A stretch of DNA of 64,000 bases from Paractinoplanes pyxinae (GCF_026626335.1 NZ_JAPNTZ010000003.1:558001-622000); one strand, 5' to 3'; counted from the stretch's first letter, positions 49,036-57,892 are shown. Notes: generated by a model from the sequence alone, not told the origin. Numbers and translations are program-made.

Positions 49036-50717
49036 GAGCGCTGCCGCACGCGCCGGTCGCCGCGCCGCGCGTCGATCGCGAACGGCGACTGGTTACGGGA
49101 ACCGTTGCGCAGGCTGAGCTGGGCCCGGGCCGGGGCGCGGACGGCCAGCATCGCGATGTCGTCTCGGGTGCCGCCGTGCACCCAGTCGCTGACCAGCTGG
49201 CGCACCCGCTCGACGGTCGCCACCCCGGGCATGCCGCGGCACTCGGCCAGCGCGTCGTGCAGCCGGGCCTCGCCGAACTGCTCGTCGCCGGTCGGGCCGC
49301 CCCGCGCCTCGGTCAGGCCGTCGCTGTAGAGCAGGCACAACTCGCCGGGGGCGAGCTCGACCTCGGCCGGACGCACCACCGTGCGCGGCACCGCCCCGAT
49401 CAGCGTGCCGCTGGTCGGCACCTCTTCGACCGTGCCGTCGGTCCGCAGCACCAGCGGCGGCGGATGGCCACCGGTGGCCAGGTTCAGCCGTACGCGCCCG
49501 TGCTCGCCGCGGCTCACCGAGCCGACCACCATCGTGACGAACCGGTGCTGGCGGCCCGACTCGAGCAGGGCCCGGTTCAGTACGCGCAACATCTCGTCCG
49601 GCGCGGCCTCGACCAGCCGCAACGCGCGCAGCGTCTGACGCACCTTGCCGGTCAGCACGGCCGCCTCGGGCCCCTTGCCGCACACGTCGCCCAGCGCGAT
49701 CACCGTGTCGGGGCTGTTCTCGGTCGGGCCGAACACGTCGTAGAAGTCGCCGCCGATCCGCATCGTCTCGCGGGCCGCCTGGTACGAGCCGACCAGCTCG
49801 ATGCCGTCGGGCTGGGGAAGCTCAGGCGGCAGCAGGTCGGCCTGCAGCACGGCGGTGGTGTCGACCTGCTCGCGGTAGAGCCCGGCGGCCGAGATGGCGG
49901 CCCCGGCCCGGGCCGCGAAGATGCGGGCCAGGATCTCGTCCTCGGGGCCGAACTCGGCGTGGTCGCCCCGGCGGGCCAGGATCAGCGCGCCGGCCGGCTC
50001 GGCGTTGCCCGGCAGGGGAGTGACCAGCAGCGCCCCGATCGGCCCGAAGCCGGCGGGCAGCAGCCACTCGGGCGCCTGAGACGCGTCGAGCCACTTGCTC
50101 GGGATGGGCGGGAAGCCGCCGAGCGCCTCGACCAGACCCGGCACCTCGGCCAGCGCCTGCTCGCGGAGCACACCCTCTTCGGGTGACTCACCGGCGACCA
50201 GCCGCACCCACTGGGCCTGACGGCGGTTGACCGGCAGGACGACCATCGCGGCGTCGGCCAGGTGGGCCACCGCGAGTTCGGCCGTGATGCGCGTGCAACG
50301 GCCCTGATGCAGCGAGGAGGAGAGCCGGCGACCGGCTTCGGCCAGGAACGCCGTACGGGCGCGTTCGGCCCGCAAGGCATCGGCCCGCGCCACCTCGTCG
50401 GTGCGGTCGCGCAGATACCAGCCGTAGTGGTCCGGCCCGAGCATGCGGCGCTGACCCTGCAGGTGGCGGCCGTCGTAGAAGTCAGTGAACGAGTCGTCAC
50501 CGGCGGCGAGCGCGCCGGCCATACCCGCCAGCGGACCGTCGACGGCGGTGCCGCCCGCGACCAGACCCGGCACCAGCGTCTGAGCAGCCGAGTTGACCAT
50601 CAAGATGGTGTCGCCGGCCGCGTCGCACAGCACCACCGCCTCGCTGGCGGCGTCGAGCGCGGCCCGGAGCAGAGTTGTCAGCTGTTCGCCGGTCGAAGCC
50701 GGCGATAGCGCTGTCAT
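49032..50717 (-). CDS. PAS-GAF-SpoIIE serine phosphatase
   Basis: The protein has 561 residues from ATG 50717, with GGGAGGG about 5 nt upstream. An N-terminal PAS domain (about 15-115, SEAVVLCDAAGDTILMVNSAA) and a GAF domain (about 130-295, ELAVAHLADAAMVVLP) precede the PP2C/SpoIIE catalytic domain (about 310-540). Metal-binding landmarks are IGGDFYDVF, VIALGDVCGKGPEAA, LYSDGLTEAR and GGTRDDIAMLAVR. Such enzymes dephosphorylate anti-anti-sigma factors. The gene is coupled to the cobalamin-binding protein, which may modulate it. Confidence 0.92.
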   Translation of the reverse strand: MTALSPASTGEQLTTLLRAALDAASEAVVLCDAAGDTILMVNSAAQTLVPGLVAGGTAVDGPLAGMAGALAAGDDSFTDFYDGRHLQGQRRMLGPDHYGWYLRDRTDEVARADALRAERARTAFLAEAGRRLSSSLHQGRCTRITAELAVAHLADAAMVVLPVNRRQAQWVRLVAGESPEEGVLREQALAEVPGLVEALGGFPPIPSKWLDASQAPEWLLPAGFGPIGALLVTPLPGNAEPAGALILARRGDHAEFGPEDEILARIFAARAGAAISAAGLYREQVDTTAVLQADLLPPELPQPDGIELVGSYQAARETMRIGGDFYDVFGPTENSPDTVIALGDVCGKGPEAAVLTGKVRQTLRALRLVEAAPDEMLRVLNRALLESGRQHRFVTMVVGSVSRGEHGRVRLNLATGGHPPPLVLRTDGTVEEVPTSGTLIGAVPRTVVRPAEVELAPGELCLLYSDGLTEARGGPTGDEQFGEARLHDALAECRGMPGVATVERVRQLVSDWVHGGTRDDIAMLAVRAPARAQLSLRNGSRNQSPFAIDARRGDRRVRQRS

Positions 50718-50803
50718 GGTCCCTCCCGTCTGTCCCCGCCCAACACGATCTCCAACCCCAGACTACGTGCTCACGGGCTCGACGGCCGTGCCCAGGTGGT
50801 TGA

Positions 50804-51586
50804 TCAAGGGGCGCCCGCGCCAAGATCGACCACGATCGGGGCATGATCGCTGGGCCCCTTGCCCTTGCGCGCCTCGCGGTCCACCACCGCATCTGCGACC
50901 CGGTCGGCCACCGACGGCGTCGCGTACACCAGGTCGATCCGCATCCCCTTGTTCTGATGGAACATCCCGGCGCGGTAATCCCAATAGGTGAACGGGTGGT
51001 CCCCTTTCAGGGGCCGCCCCACGATGTCGCGCAGTCCGAGCGCGCGTATTTCGGCCAGCGCGTCCCGCTCGGGCGCGGTCACGTGAGTCGACCCCACAAA
51101 GACCTTCGGGTCCCAGACGTCGTCATCCGTGGGCGCGACATTGAAGTCGCCCGCTACGACCAGCGGCCCCTTCTCCACCTCGCCCGCAAGCACCGTGCGC
51201 AATGCGGCCAGCCAGCTGAGCTTGTAGACATAGTGCGGGTCGTCCGGCGTACGCCCATTGGGAACGTAGATCGAATAAAACCGGATGCCGTCGCAGAGAG
51301 CGCTGATGGCCCGCGCCTCCGCCTCCGGATAGCCCGGTTCCCCGTCAAAACCGTGCCGTACGTCGTCCAGCCCGACCCGCGACAGCAGGGCGACCCCGTT
51401 CCAACGCCCCTGCCCGTACGCGGCGGTCTCGTACCCGAGCTCCCGGACCTCAGCCTCGGGAAACCCATCGGCCGCGACCTTCGTCTCCTGCAGGCACACG
51501 ACGTCCGGTTTGGTGCCGTCCAGCCACTCCAGCAGGCGGGGCAGCCGGGCCTTGACCGAGTTGACGTTCCACGTAGCGAAGCGCAT
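50804..51586 (-). CDS. xthA: Exodeoxyribonuclease III
   Basis: The protein has 260 residues. Catalytic landmarks of the EEP nuclease fold are ATWNVNSVKARLPRLLEWL (Asn), VCLQETKV (Glu), YSIYVPNGR (Tyr), VAGDFNVAP (Asp, Asn) and PSDHAPIVVDL (Asp-His). It is an AP endonuclease/3'-5' exonuclease for base-excision repair. It is a single gene flanked by repeat-rich non-coding DNA upstream. Confidence 0.95.
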   Translation of the reverse strand: MRFATWNVNSVKARLPRLLEWLDGTKPDVVCLQETKVAADGFPEAEVRELGYETAAYGQGRWNGVALLSRVGLDDVRHGFDGEPGYPEAEARAISALCDGIRFYSIYVPNGRTPDDPHYVYKLSWLAALRTVLAGEVEKGPLVVAGDFNVAPTDDDVWDPKVFVGSTHVTAPERDALAEIRALGLRDIVGRPLKGDHPFTYWDYRAGMFHQNKGMRIDLVYATPSVADRVADAVVDREARKGKGPSDHAPIVVDLGAGAP

Positions 51587-51769
51587 CCACCCAGCCTGCT
51601 ACATCAGCCGCCCGCCCGCCTCCTGCCACCCCGCAAGCCGCCGCCGGACGACCCCGAGCGGCGCTTTGTTGCCGATGCCGTGCCTGGGGGACGAGCGGGC
51701 GTCCGGCGTCCTCGAGCGGCCGGCCGAGGCGAGCGGGCCTGCTCGAACGCCGGAGAGACCGGTAGAAGG

Positions 51770-52115
51770 GATTTGCGGCGCGGACAGCGCTCAGGGTGAG
51801 GGTGTGGCGCGGACTGCGCTCACGGCGAGAACGCGGTGCGGGCCAACGCTTAGGTGGGGATGTGGCGTGGGCAGCGCTCAGCGCGAGGATGCGACGCGAG
51901 CGGCGCTGAGGGTGAGATTCGGACGCGGACAGCCCTCAGCACGAGGATGCGGCGCGGACAGCGGCGATGCGGCGCGGACACGGCGCGGACAGCGACCAGG
52001 GCGGGGATGCGGCGCGGACAGCGACCAGGGCGGGGATGCGGCGCGGACAGCGACCGGGGCGGGGATGCGGCGCGGACAGCGACCGGGGCGGGGATGCGGC
52101 GCGAGCAGCGCTCAG
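51770..52115. repeat. Degenerate 29-bp tandem repeat array in a gene-free stretch
   Basis: About eleven units with 29-bp period, following GATGCGGCGCGGACAGCG and then a variable 11-bp end. Units at 52001-52029, 52030-52058 and 52059-52087 are nearly identical. Earlier units (51801, 51830, 51859, 51888, 51917) are diverged, and two around 51946-51980 are shortened. The period is not a multiple of three, so the array is not coding. The stretch 51587-51769 before it shows nothing recognisable. Confidence 0.85.
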
Positions 52116-52194
52116 AAGCAGCCCAGATTCCCGAGCGGACGTGCTGGGGACACCTCGCGCAAGCGAACGGTGTCGTCCCGGCCCGCGGCGAGCC

Positions 52195-52314
52195 TCAGGG
52201 CCGGCGGGTGGCGCGGGTGGCGGCGAGCAGCGCGACCGCAAGGCCCGCAGTAAGAACGAGAAGCACCGCGACCATCCAGACCACAGCCCCCTCGGAGCCC
52301 ACCAGCGTCGCCAT
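52195..52314 (-). CDS. Small single-pass membrane protein
   Basis: A 39-residue frame from ATG 52314, with GGGAG about 5 nt upstream and TATGTT as a possible -10 about 20 nt further up. It reads MATLVGSEGAVVWM, then a hydrophobic helix of about 20 residues, and ends in ATRATRRP, giving an inside-positive topology. Function unknown; the size and clean membrane segment resemble small regulatory membrane peptides. Confidence 0.5.
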   Translation of the reverse strand: MATLVGSEGAVVWMVAVLLVLTAGLAVALLAATRATRRP

Positions 52315-52423
52315 GCCGTCTCCCTTCCGCCATCAAACATAAGCCGAATGTGATCCGCGTTACCAGCGAACCCGGCCAGCGAATAATGCCTGACTCCCGC
52401 ACGCGATGCCAGTTCGCACCCGC

Positions 52424-52537
52424 GCGTTGTTCAGCATCCGATCACCGACCCCGCCCACCCCACCCCAGACGCCCGAAAAGCGAACTTCACCCACCCCGCA
52501 AGATCGGCAGCCGTCGCGCACGTCCATCCCCAGCGCC
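52424..52537 (-). repeat. Copy 1 of a ~100-bp imperfect direct repeat
   Basis: It matches 52804-52904 with scattered changes and two indels of 9 and 6 bases. On the minus strand both copies read LGMD-x-R-x2-CRSC ... EVRF-x-GVWGG ... VG-x-RMLNNA, with all indels multiples of three. No complete convincing gene surrounds this copy. Confidence 0.7.
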
Positions 52538-52803
52538 GGCAGTTGAGCATGGATCGTCGAACCGGGGCATGCGTGGCGGTTCGGCCGCACACCGCTGGAC
52601 CGGCGGCGCAGTCGGGAACCGGCCGAGGCAGCCTAGCCGCCGCGGGTGGTCTCGGCCCGGCATCCGAGGGTGGACGAGCGGATCGTGCACTGACCGGCTC
52701 CGCGAGGGCGCCACTCCGATGGCTGTCGCCGCTGAGCTGGGCCGACTCCGTCCTGCAACCGGTCCACCAGCGGCACCCCGGCCGAACGATCCACCCATTC
52801 CGC

Positions 52804-52904
52804 CGCGTTGTTCAGCATCCGCTCACCGACCCGCCCACCCCAAACGCCCCAAAAGCGAACTTCGCAGGATCGACAGCTCTCGCGCGTGTCCATCCCGAGC
52901 CCGC
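52804..52904 (-). repeat. Copy 2 of the ~100-bp imperfect direct repeat
   Basis: Direct-repeat partner of 52424-52537. On the minus strand it reads LGMDTRESCRSC, EVRFWGVWGG and VGERMLNNA. The 266 bp between the copies contain no supported gene. Confidence 0.7.
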
Positions 52905-52962
52905 CGCCCGCCCAGGGGAATAGGAAGGGAAGGTAGCGCCATGTCAAGCGCACGGAGGACGG

Positions 52963-52971
52963 TTGTCCACA
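52963..52971 (+). promoter_or_regulatory. DnaA box
   Basis: TTGTCCACA, a perfect match to the preferred actinobacterial DnaA box. It lies in a gene-free stretch and faces a second box 48 bp away. Confidence 0.55.
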
Positions 52972-53019
52972 ACTGCGTGCGCGGACGCCGGCGGATGGAG
53001 TCCGTTGCTGGTGCCGGCC

Positions 53020-53028
53020 TGTGGACAA
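53020..53028 (-). promoter_or_regulatory. DnaA box, inverted
   Basis: TGTGGACAA, the reverse complement of TTGTCCACA, in opposite orientation to the box at 52963. Confidence 0.55.
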
Positions 53029-53082
53029 GCGACAGCGAGGGCGCGAACCCCGCAGTCCGGCGGCGTCCTCGGCAGCGTTGCC

Positions 53083-53291
53083 GCCTGGACCAAAGGCGGC
53101 TGGACCAAAGGCGGCTGGACCAAAGGCGGCTGGACCAGAGGCGGCTGCACCAAAGGCGGCTGGGCCGGGGCGGCTGGGTCAGAAGGGCTGGGCCGGGGCC
53201 GCTGGACCAGGGCCGCTGGACCAGGGCCGCTGGGCCGGGGCGGCTGGGCCGGGGCGGCTGGGCCGGGCTCGGCTGGGCCGGGCTCGGCTGG
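53083..53291. repeat. 15-bp minisatellite downstream of the GGDEF-EAL gene
   Basis: About fourteen units of the GGCTGGACCAAAGGC type. The first five are nearly identical and later ones drift to GGCTGGGCCGGGGC. The array ends three bases before the stop of the GGDEF-EAL gene. On the minus strand the same DNA would read PPLVQ repeats and on the plus strand WTKGG repeats, but no frame has a supported start. Confidence 0.85.
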
Positions 53292-53293
53292 AA

Positions 53294-55540
53294 TCAGTCG
53301 GGGCGGTCGTGGCCGGCCAGGGCGGCCGCGTTCTTGATGTGCCAGTGGCGGGCGAACTCGGCCGGCGGCACGGCCGGCCCCCACAGCCAACCTTGACCCC
53401 TGGTCACGCCCACGTCGGCCAGGGCGTCTCGTTGGACTCTGGTCTCTACGCCCTCGGCGATGACGCTCAGGCCCAGCGCGCGGCAGAGGGAGACGATGGC
53501 TCGGACTATCTCGTCGTCCTCGGTGCTGCTGCCGAGGCCGGTGACGAAAGAGCGGTCGATCTTGATGCCGGTTACCGGGAAGCGGCGCAGGTAGCCCAGG
53601 GCCGAGAATCCCGTGCCGAAGTCGTCGATGAGGACCTGGCAGCCGAGTTCGCGCAGCTCGAACAGCACGCGGCCGGCCACTCCGGTCGAGTCGACCAGCA
53701 CCGACTCGGTCATCTCGACGGCCACGCAGCGGGCCGGCACCCCGTACGTCTGCATCTCGGCCGCCAGCACGAGCGGCAGGTTGGGGTCGAGCAGCTGGCG
53801 GCCGGATACGTTGACCGAGACGTAGAACGTGTCGCCTACCGTGCCGTCGGTTCGCCACTCGCCTACCTGGCGCAGGGATTCCTGGCGCACCCAGTCGCCG
53901 ATCGCGCCGATCAGGCCGGCGTCCTCGGCGATGGGGATGAACACGGCGGGGCTGATCGGGCCGCGCTCGGGGTGGGTCCAGCGGACCAGGGCCTCGGCGC
54001 CGGCCGGGACGCCGGGCATCAGGTCGACGATCGGCTGGTAGGCCACGCTGAGCTGGTTCTCGCCGAGCGCCTTGCGCAGCGCCACCTCGAGGTCGATCCG
54101 TTCGCGCACCTGCGCGTGCATGGCGGCGTCGAAGATCGTGCAGCTGCCGGGTCCCTCGGCCTTGGCTCGGTACATAGCCGTATCGGCGTCGCGCATTAGA
54201 GCATCAGAGGACGTTGGCAGTAGAGCAGCGGGCGAGGACGCCATGCCCATCGAGCAGGTGATCGTCAGCTCGGTGCCGCGCACGGGGAACGTACGGGAAA
54301 AGCAGTTACGGACCGCGTCGGCGAGCGCGTCGGCCTCGGCCTGGCCGCCCACCGTGGCCAGCATGAATTCGTCGCCGCCGAGGGCGGCCACGGGCACCGC
54401 CGGCGGGACCGCCGCGCGCAGCCGCTCGCCCACCTCGATGAGCAGCTGGTCGCCCGTGTCGTGCCCCCAGCCGTCGTTGACCAGCTTGAACGCGTCCAGG
54501 TCGAGCAGCAGCACCCACACCTGGCGGCCGTCGGCGAGCATGCGGGTGATCTCCTCGCCCATCATGTAGCGGTTGGGCAGGCCGGTCAGGGCGTCGTGCA
54601 TCGCCTGGTGCACCGCCCGCAGCTGGGCCGCGGCCTGGGACCGTACGGCGCTGACGGCCCGGGCGATCAGCAGCGCGACGATCACCAGCCCGGCCAGCGC
54701 GATGGTGGCCCGCTCGGCGGTCGAGTCGAGCAGCGTCAGCAGCACGAACGGGCTGGCCAGGGCGGGCGCCAGCACGGCGATGCGGCGGGCCGACCAGGCC
54801 TGCACCGGCGGGCGGGCGGCCAGGCCGAAGCGGGTCACCGAGGGGTGCAGCGCGGTCACGCCGACCAGTACGAAGCCGAGCAGGAAGGGGGCGTCGAACA
54901 GCGGCGAGGCGTACGTGATGCCGTTGGCCCCGACCACCGCGTACGCCGTGTCGCCCACGAACATCGAGGTCATCGCGCACATCAGCGTGATGAGGCTGAC
55001 CGGCCAGGTGGTGGCGGTGAAGGTCAGGTTGATCAGCAGCATCAGCACGACCACGTCGAACAGCGGGTACAGCCCGGCCACGAACGAGACGGGTTCGGGC
55101 CGGTCGGAGATCTCGGCGGCCGGCGCGGCCAGCAGCAGGCCGACGACCAGAGCGCCGGCTACGCAGACGATCAGGCCGTCCAGCACGGCGTTGCGGTCGA
55201 TGCTCTGCCGCTGCCGCAGCATGGTGGTGAGGAAGGCGCACAGCATGGCGTAGCCGCTGATGGTGGCGCAGTCGGCGAGCAGCGGCCACAGCCCGGGCAG
55301 ATCTTCCACGGCCGGGCGCAGCAGCACCCCGGCCAGGCAGCCCAGCACCGCCCCGCCGAGCAGCAGCCAGGCGCCGGGCGGTTCGGCCCGGTGCCGGCGC
55401 GGCCCCGCGAAGCAGGCCCACACCGAGCCGCCCGCGACGACCAGCATGCAGGCAGCGTTGACCACGGGCGACACGTTGACGGTGTAGACGACGGTCGCCA
55501 GCAAACCCAGCGACGCGAAAAGCCGCCAGTTCCTGGTCAT
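53294..55540 (-). CDS. Membrane-bound GGDEF-EAL cyclic-di-GMP enzyme
   Basis: The protein has 748 residues. About eight membrane helices (1-300, MASE-like) precede a GGDEF domain (AALGGDEFMLATV, intact) and an EAL domain. The EAL catalytic residues are all visible: GAEALVRW, FYVSVNVSGRQL, VEMTESV, LIDDFGTGFSALGYL, IKIDRSFV, AEGVET and GQGWLWG. Either synthesis or breakdown of c-di-GMP is possible; both active sites look complete. The gene is followed by a 15-bp minisatellite. Confidence 0.95.
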   Translation of the reverse strand: MTRNWRLFASLGLLATVVYTVNVSPVVNAACMLVVAGGSVWACFAGPRRHRAEPPGAWLLLGGAVLGCLAGVLLRPAVEDLPGLWPLLADCATISGYAMLCAFLTTMLRQRQSIDRNAVLDGLIVCVAGALVVGLLLAAPAAEISDRPEPVSFVAGLYPLFDVVVLMLLINLTFTATTWPVSLITLMCAMTSMFVGDTAYAVVGANGITYASPLFDAPFLLGFVLVGVTALHPSVTRFGLAARPPVQAWSARRIAVLAPALASPFVLLTLLDSTAERATIALAGLVIVALLIARAVSAVRSQAAAQLRAVHQAMHDALTGLPNRYMMGEEITRMLADGRQVWVLLLDLDAFKLVNDGWGHDTGDQLLIEVGERLRAAVPPAVPVAALGGDEFMLATVGGQAEADALADAVRNCFSRTFPVRGTELTITCSMGMASSPAALLPTSSDALMRDADTAMYRAKAEGPGSCTIFDAAMHAQVRERIDLEVALRKALGENQLSVAYQPIVDLMPGVPAGAEALVRWTHPERGPISPAVFIPIAEDAGLIGAIGDWVRQESLRQVGEWRTDGTVGDTFYVSVNVSGRQLLDPNLPLVLAAEMQTYGVPARCVAVEMTESVLVDSTGVAGRVLFELRELGCQVLIDDFGTGFSALGYLRRFPVTGIKIDRSFVTGLGSSTEDDEIVRAIVSLCRALGLSVIAEGVETRVQRDALADVGVTRGQGWLWGPAVPPAEFARHWHIKNAAALAGHDRPD

Positions 55541-55567
55541 CTCTGTTCATGTCGGACGATGGCGCCG

Positions 55568-56425
55568 CTAGCTGAGCCCGCTTTGTCCAGACAGTTGGGG
55601 CAGCCGGGGAGCGGGCGACGGCACGCTGGGACCGTGGGCGAACAGCGTAGGGCTGGCCGCCCGGCGCAGCACCGCCCGGGCCACCGACCCCAGCAGGCCC
55701 ACGTCGTTCGTCCCGCGCGGCCCGAGCACCGTCACCCGGGCCCGCGCCGAGGCCCGTACGATGGCCGCCGCCGGCGCCCCGGTGAGCAGCCGCAGCTGGT
55801 AGTCGACCAGTTCGGGCACGGCCTCGACCGCCCTCTCCAGGATCTCGCGCCCCGCCGCCTCGGCCGCCGGCCCCGGCTGCTCGACCACGTGGGCGACGAC
55901 CACGCCGACGTTGCGGCGGGCGCCCTCGACGGCCGCCTGGCGCAGCCCCAGCAGCGAGCAGTCGGACCCGTCGACCGCGGCCAGAATCGGCCCGGCCTGG
56001 GGCCGCGGCCCGCGCGCGACCAGCACCGGGCACCAGGCCCGGGCCACCGTCTGCACCAGCACCGAGCCGGTCGGCAGCCAGGGCAGGGTGGCCAGGTCGT
56101 CGTCGCCCAGCACGACCATCTCGGCGCTGCGGCTCAGGCGCAGCAGCACCTGGTCGGGCAGCCCGTCGACCAGTTGACCCTGCACCCGGACGCCGGGTGT
56201 GGAACGCTGGGCGGTGGCGACGGCCGCGTCGACCACTTGTGAGGCGGCCCGCCGGGCCCGGTCGTAGTGCTGATCGAGGCGGGGGTGCGACCAGGTGAAA
56301 GCGTGCACTATCCGAAGTTCGCGACCGCGTGACACGGCTTCGCGGGCGGCCAGCCGCACGGCGGCCAGGCTCGCGGAGGTGCCGGTGACCCCCACAACCA
56401 CAGGAGACGGACTCGGAACGGGCAT
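55568..56425 (-). CDS. Tandem-domain universal stress protein
   Basis: The protein has 285 residues from ATG 56425, with GGAGG about 9 nt upstream. It has two Usp domains: PVVVGVTGTSASLAAVRLAAREA (1-135) and PILAAVDGSDCSLLGLRQAAVEG (about 145-265). The second ends in the ATP-loop-like VLGPRGTNDVGLLGSVARAVLRRA. In the first the phosphate loop is VLGDDDLATLPWLPTGSV, which departs from the consensus. A 20-residue Pro/Ser tail closes the protein. Role in stress or dormancy is inferred from family. Confidence 0.9.
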   Translation of the reverse strand: MPVPSPSPVVVGVTGTSASLAAVRLAAREAVSRGRELRIVHAFTWSHPRLDQHYDRARRAASQVVDAAVATAQRSTPGVRVQGQLVDGLPDQVLLRLSRSAEMVVLGDDDLATLPWLPTGSVLVQTVARAWCPVLVARGPRPQAGPILAAVDGSDCSLLGLRQAAVEGARRNVGVVVAHVVEQPGPAAEAAGREILERAVEAVPELVDYQLRLLTGAPAAAIVRASARARVTVLGPRGTNDVGLLGSVARAVLRRAASPTLFAHGPSVPSPAPRLPQLSGQSGLS

Positions 56426-56588
56426 TGGCTTGCACCTCCGCGTTCGACTACAACCATTATCTATACAAGAGCGCCACTCTTCGTGATCAATCCCTCAGCA
56501 GGGATCCGCCTGATGACCCATTCAGGTTGAGGGTTTACGGTGAACTACAAAATTTGTGGGACATCTGCCGGTGAAGTGAGGGAAATAC

Positions 56589-57872
56589 ATGACGGATGTC
56601 AAGCTCGACCACCCTGGCGGGCAGCTGTCGATGCCGGTACGCGAGGCGGTCGAGGGCCCGGGCGGCATCGACGTCAGCGCCCTCCTCAAGGAGACCGGCT
56701 TCGTCACCCTCGACCAGGGTTTCGTCAATACTGCCTCGACGACGTCGACGATCACCTACATCGATGGTGACGCCGGCATTCTCCGCTACCGCGGTTACCC
56801 GATCGAGCAGCTGGCCGAGCGGTCGTCGTTCCTCGAGGTGTCTTACCTCTTGATGCACGACGAGCTGCCCACCCCCCAGCAGCTCAAGGATTTCGCCGAC
56901 AAGATTCGTGTGCACACCCTCCTGCAGGAGGAAATGCGCACGTTCTTCTCCGGGTTCCCGCGGGACGCGCACCCGATGGCCGTCGTCTCGTCGGCCGTCA
57001 CCGCGCTGTCGACCTTCTACCAGGACGCGCTCGACCCGCTCGACCCCGAGCAGGTCGAGATCTCGGGCATCCGCCTGATGGCCAAGCTGCCGACCATCGC
57101 GGCCTACGCGTACAAGAAGTCGATCGGCCACCCGCTGCCGTACCCGGACAACAGCTTCGACTACGTCGAGAACTTCCTCCGGATGACCTTCGGCCTGCCC
57201 ACGGTGCAGTACGACGTCGACCCCAAGGTCGCGAAGATCCTGGACATGCTGTTCATCCTGCACGCCGACCACGAACAGAACTGTTCCACGTCGACCGTGC
57301 GGCTGGTCGGTTCGGCGCAGGCCAACCTGTTCGCGTCGGTCTCGGCCGGCATCAACGCGCTGTCCGGCCCGCTGCACGGCGGGGCCAACGCGGCCGTGCT
57401 CGAGATGCTCGAGCAGATCCGCAAGGACGGCGGCGACGTCAACTCCTTCGTCACGCGAGTGAAGAACAAGGAGAAGGGCGTCAAGCTGATGGGCTTCGGC
57501 CACCGGGTCTACAAGAACTACGACCCGCGGGCCGCCATCGTGAAGAAGGCCGCGCAAGAGATGCTGTCGACGCTCGACCGGCCCGACCCGCTGCTCGAGC
57601 TGGCGTTCCAGCTGGAAGAGATCGCGCTCAGCGACGACTACTTCGTCTCGCGCAAGCTCTACCCGAACGTGGACTTCTACACGGGCCTCATCTACAAGGC
57701 GATGGGCTTCCCGACCAAGATGTTCACGGTGCTGTTCGCGCTCGGCCGGCTGCCCGGCTGGATCGCGCAGTGGACCGAGATGATGAACGACCCGGCCAAC
57801 AAGATCGGCCGCCCGCGTCAGCTCTACACGGGCTCGCCCGAGCGCGAGTTCGTCGCGATCGACAAGCGCTGA
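56589..57872 (+). CDS. gltA: Citrate synthase
   Basis: The protein has 427 residues. Catalytic residues are in SGPLHGGANAAVLEML (His), MGFGHRVYKNYDPR (His) and NVDFYTGLIYKAMG (Asp). GTGAGGGA upstream serves as ribosome site. It condenses oxaloacetate and acetyl-CoA in the TCA cycle and belongs to the hexameric type II-like form seen in actinobacteria. A strong terminator follows. Confidence 0.97.
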   Translation: MTDVKLDHPGGQLSMPVREAVEGPGGIDVSALLKETGFVTLDQGFVNTASTTSTITYIDGDAGILRYRGYPIEQLAERSSFLEVSYLLMHDELPTPQQLKDFADKIRVHTLLQEEMRTFFSGFPRDAHPMAVVSSAVTALSTFYQDALDPLDPEQVEISGIRLMAKLPTIAAYAYKKSIGHPLPYPDNSFDYVENFLRMTFGLPTVQYDVDPKVAKILDMLFILHADHEQNCSTSTVRLVGSAQANLFASVSAGINALSGPLHGGANAAVLEMLEQIRKDGGDVNSFVTRVKNKEKGVKLMGFGHRVYKNYDPRAAIVKKAAQEMLSTLDRPDPLLELAFQLEEIALSDDYFVSRKLYPNVDFYTGLIYKAMGFPTKMFTVLFALGRLPGWIAQWTEMMNDPANKIGRPRQLYTGSPEREFVAIDKR

Positions 57873-57892
57873 CCGGATCGAACGAAGTTTCA

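Noticed and set aside
51770..52115. CRISPR array suggested by the 29-bp period
   Set aside because: The units are contiguous with no unique spacers, and no cas genes are present.
52487..52798. Minus-strand frame of 103 codons between the direct repeats
   Set aside because: There is no ribosome site, and composition and lack of motif are like random GC-rich DNA.
52963..53337. Possible plus-strand gene with WTKGG repeats (124 codons)
   Set aside because: Its TTG start lies in a DnaA box without a ribosome site, it runs into the GGDEF-EAL gene, and it consists mostly of minisatellite.
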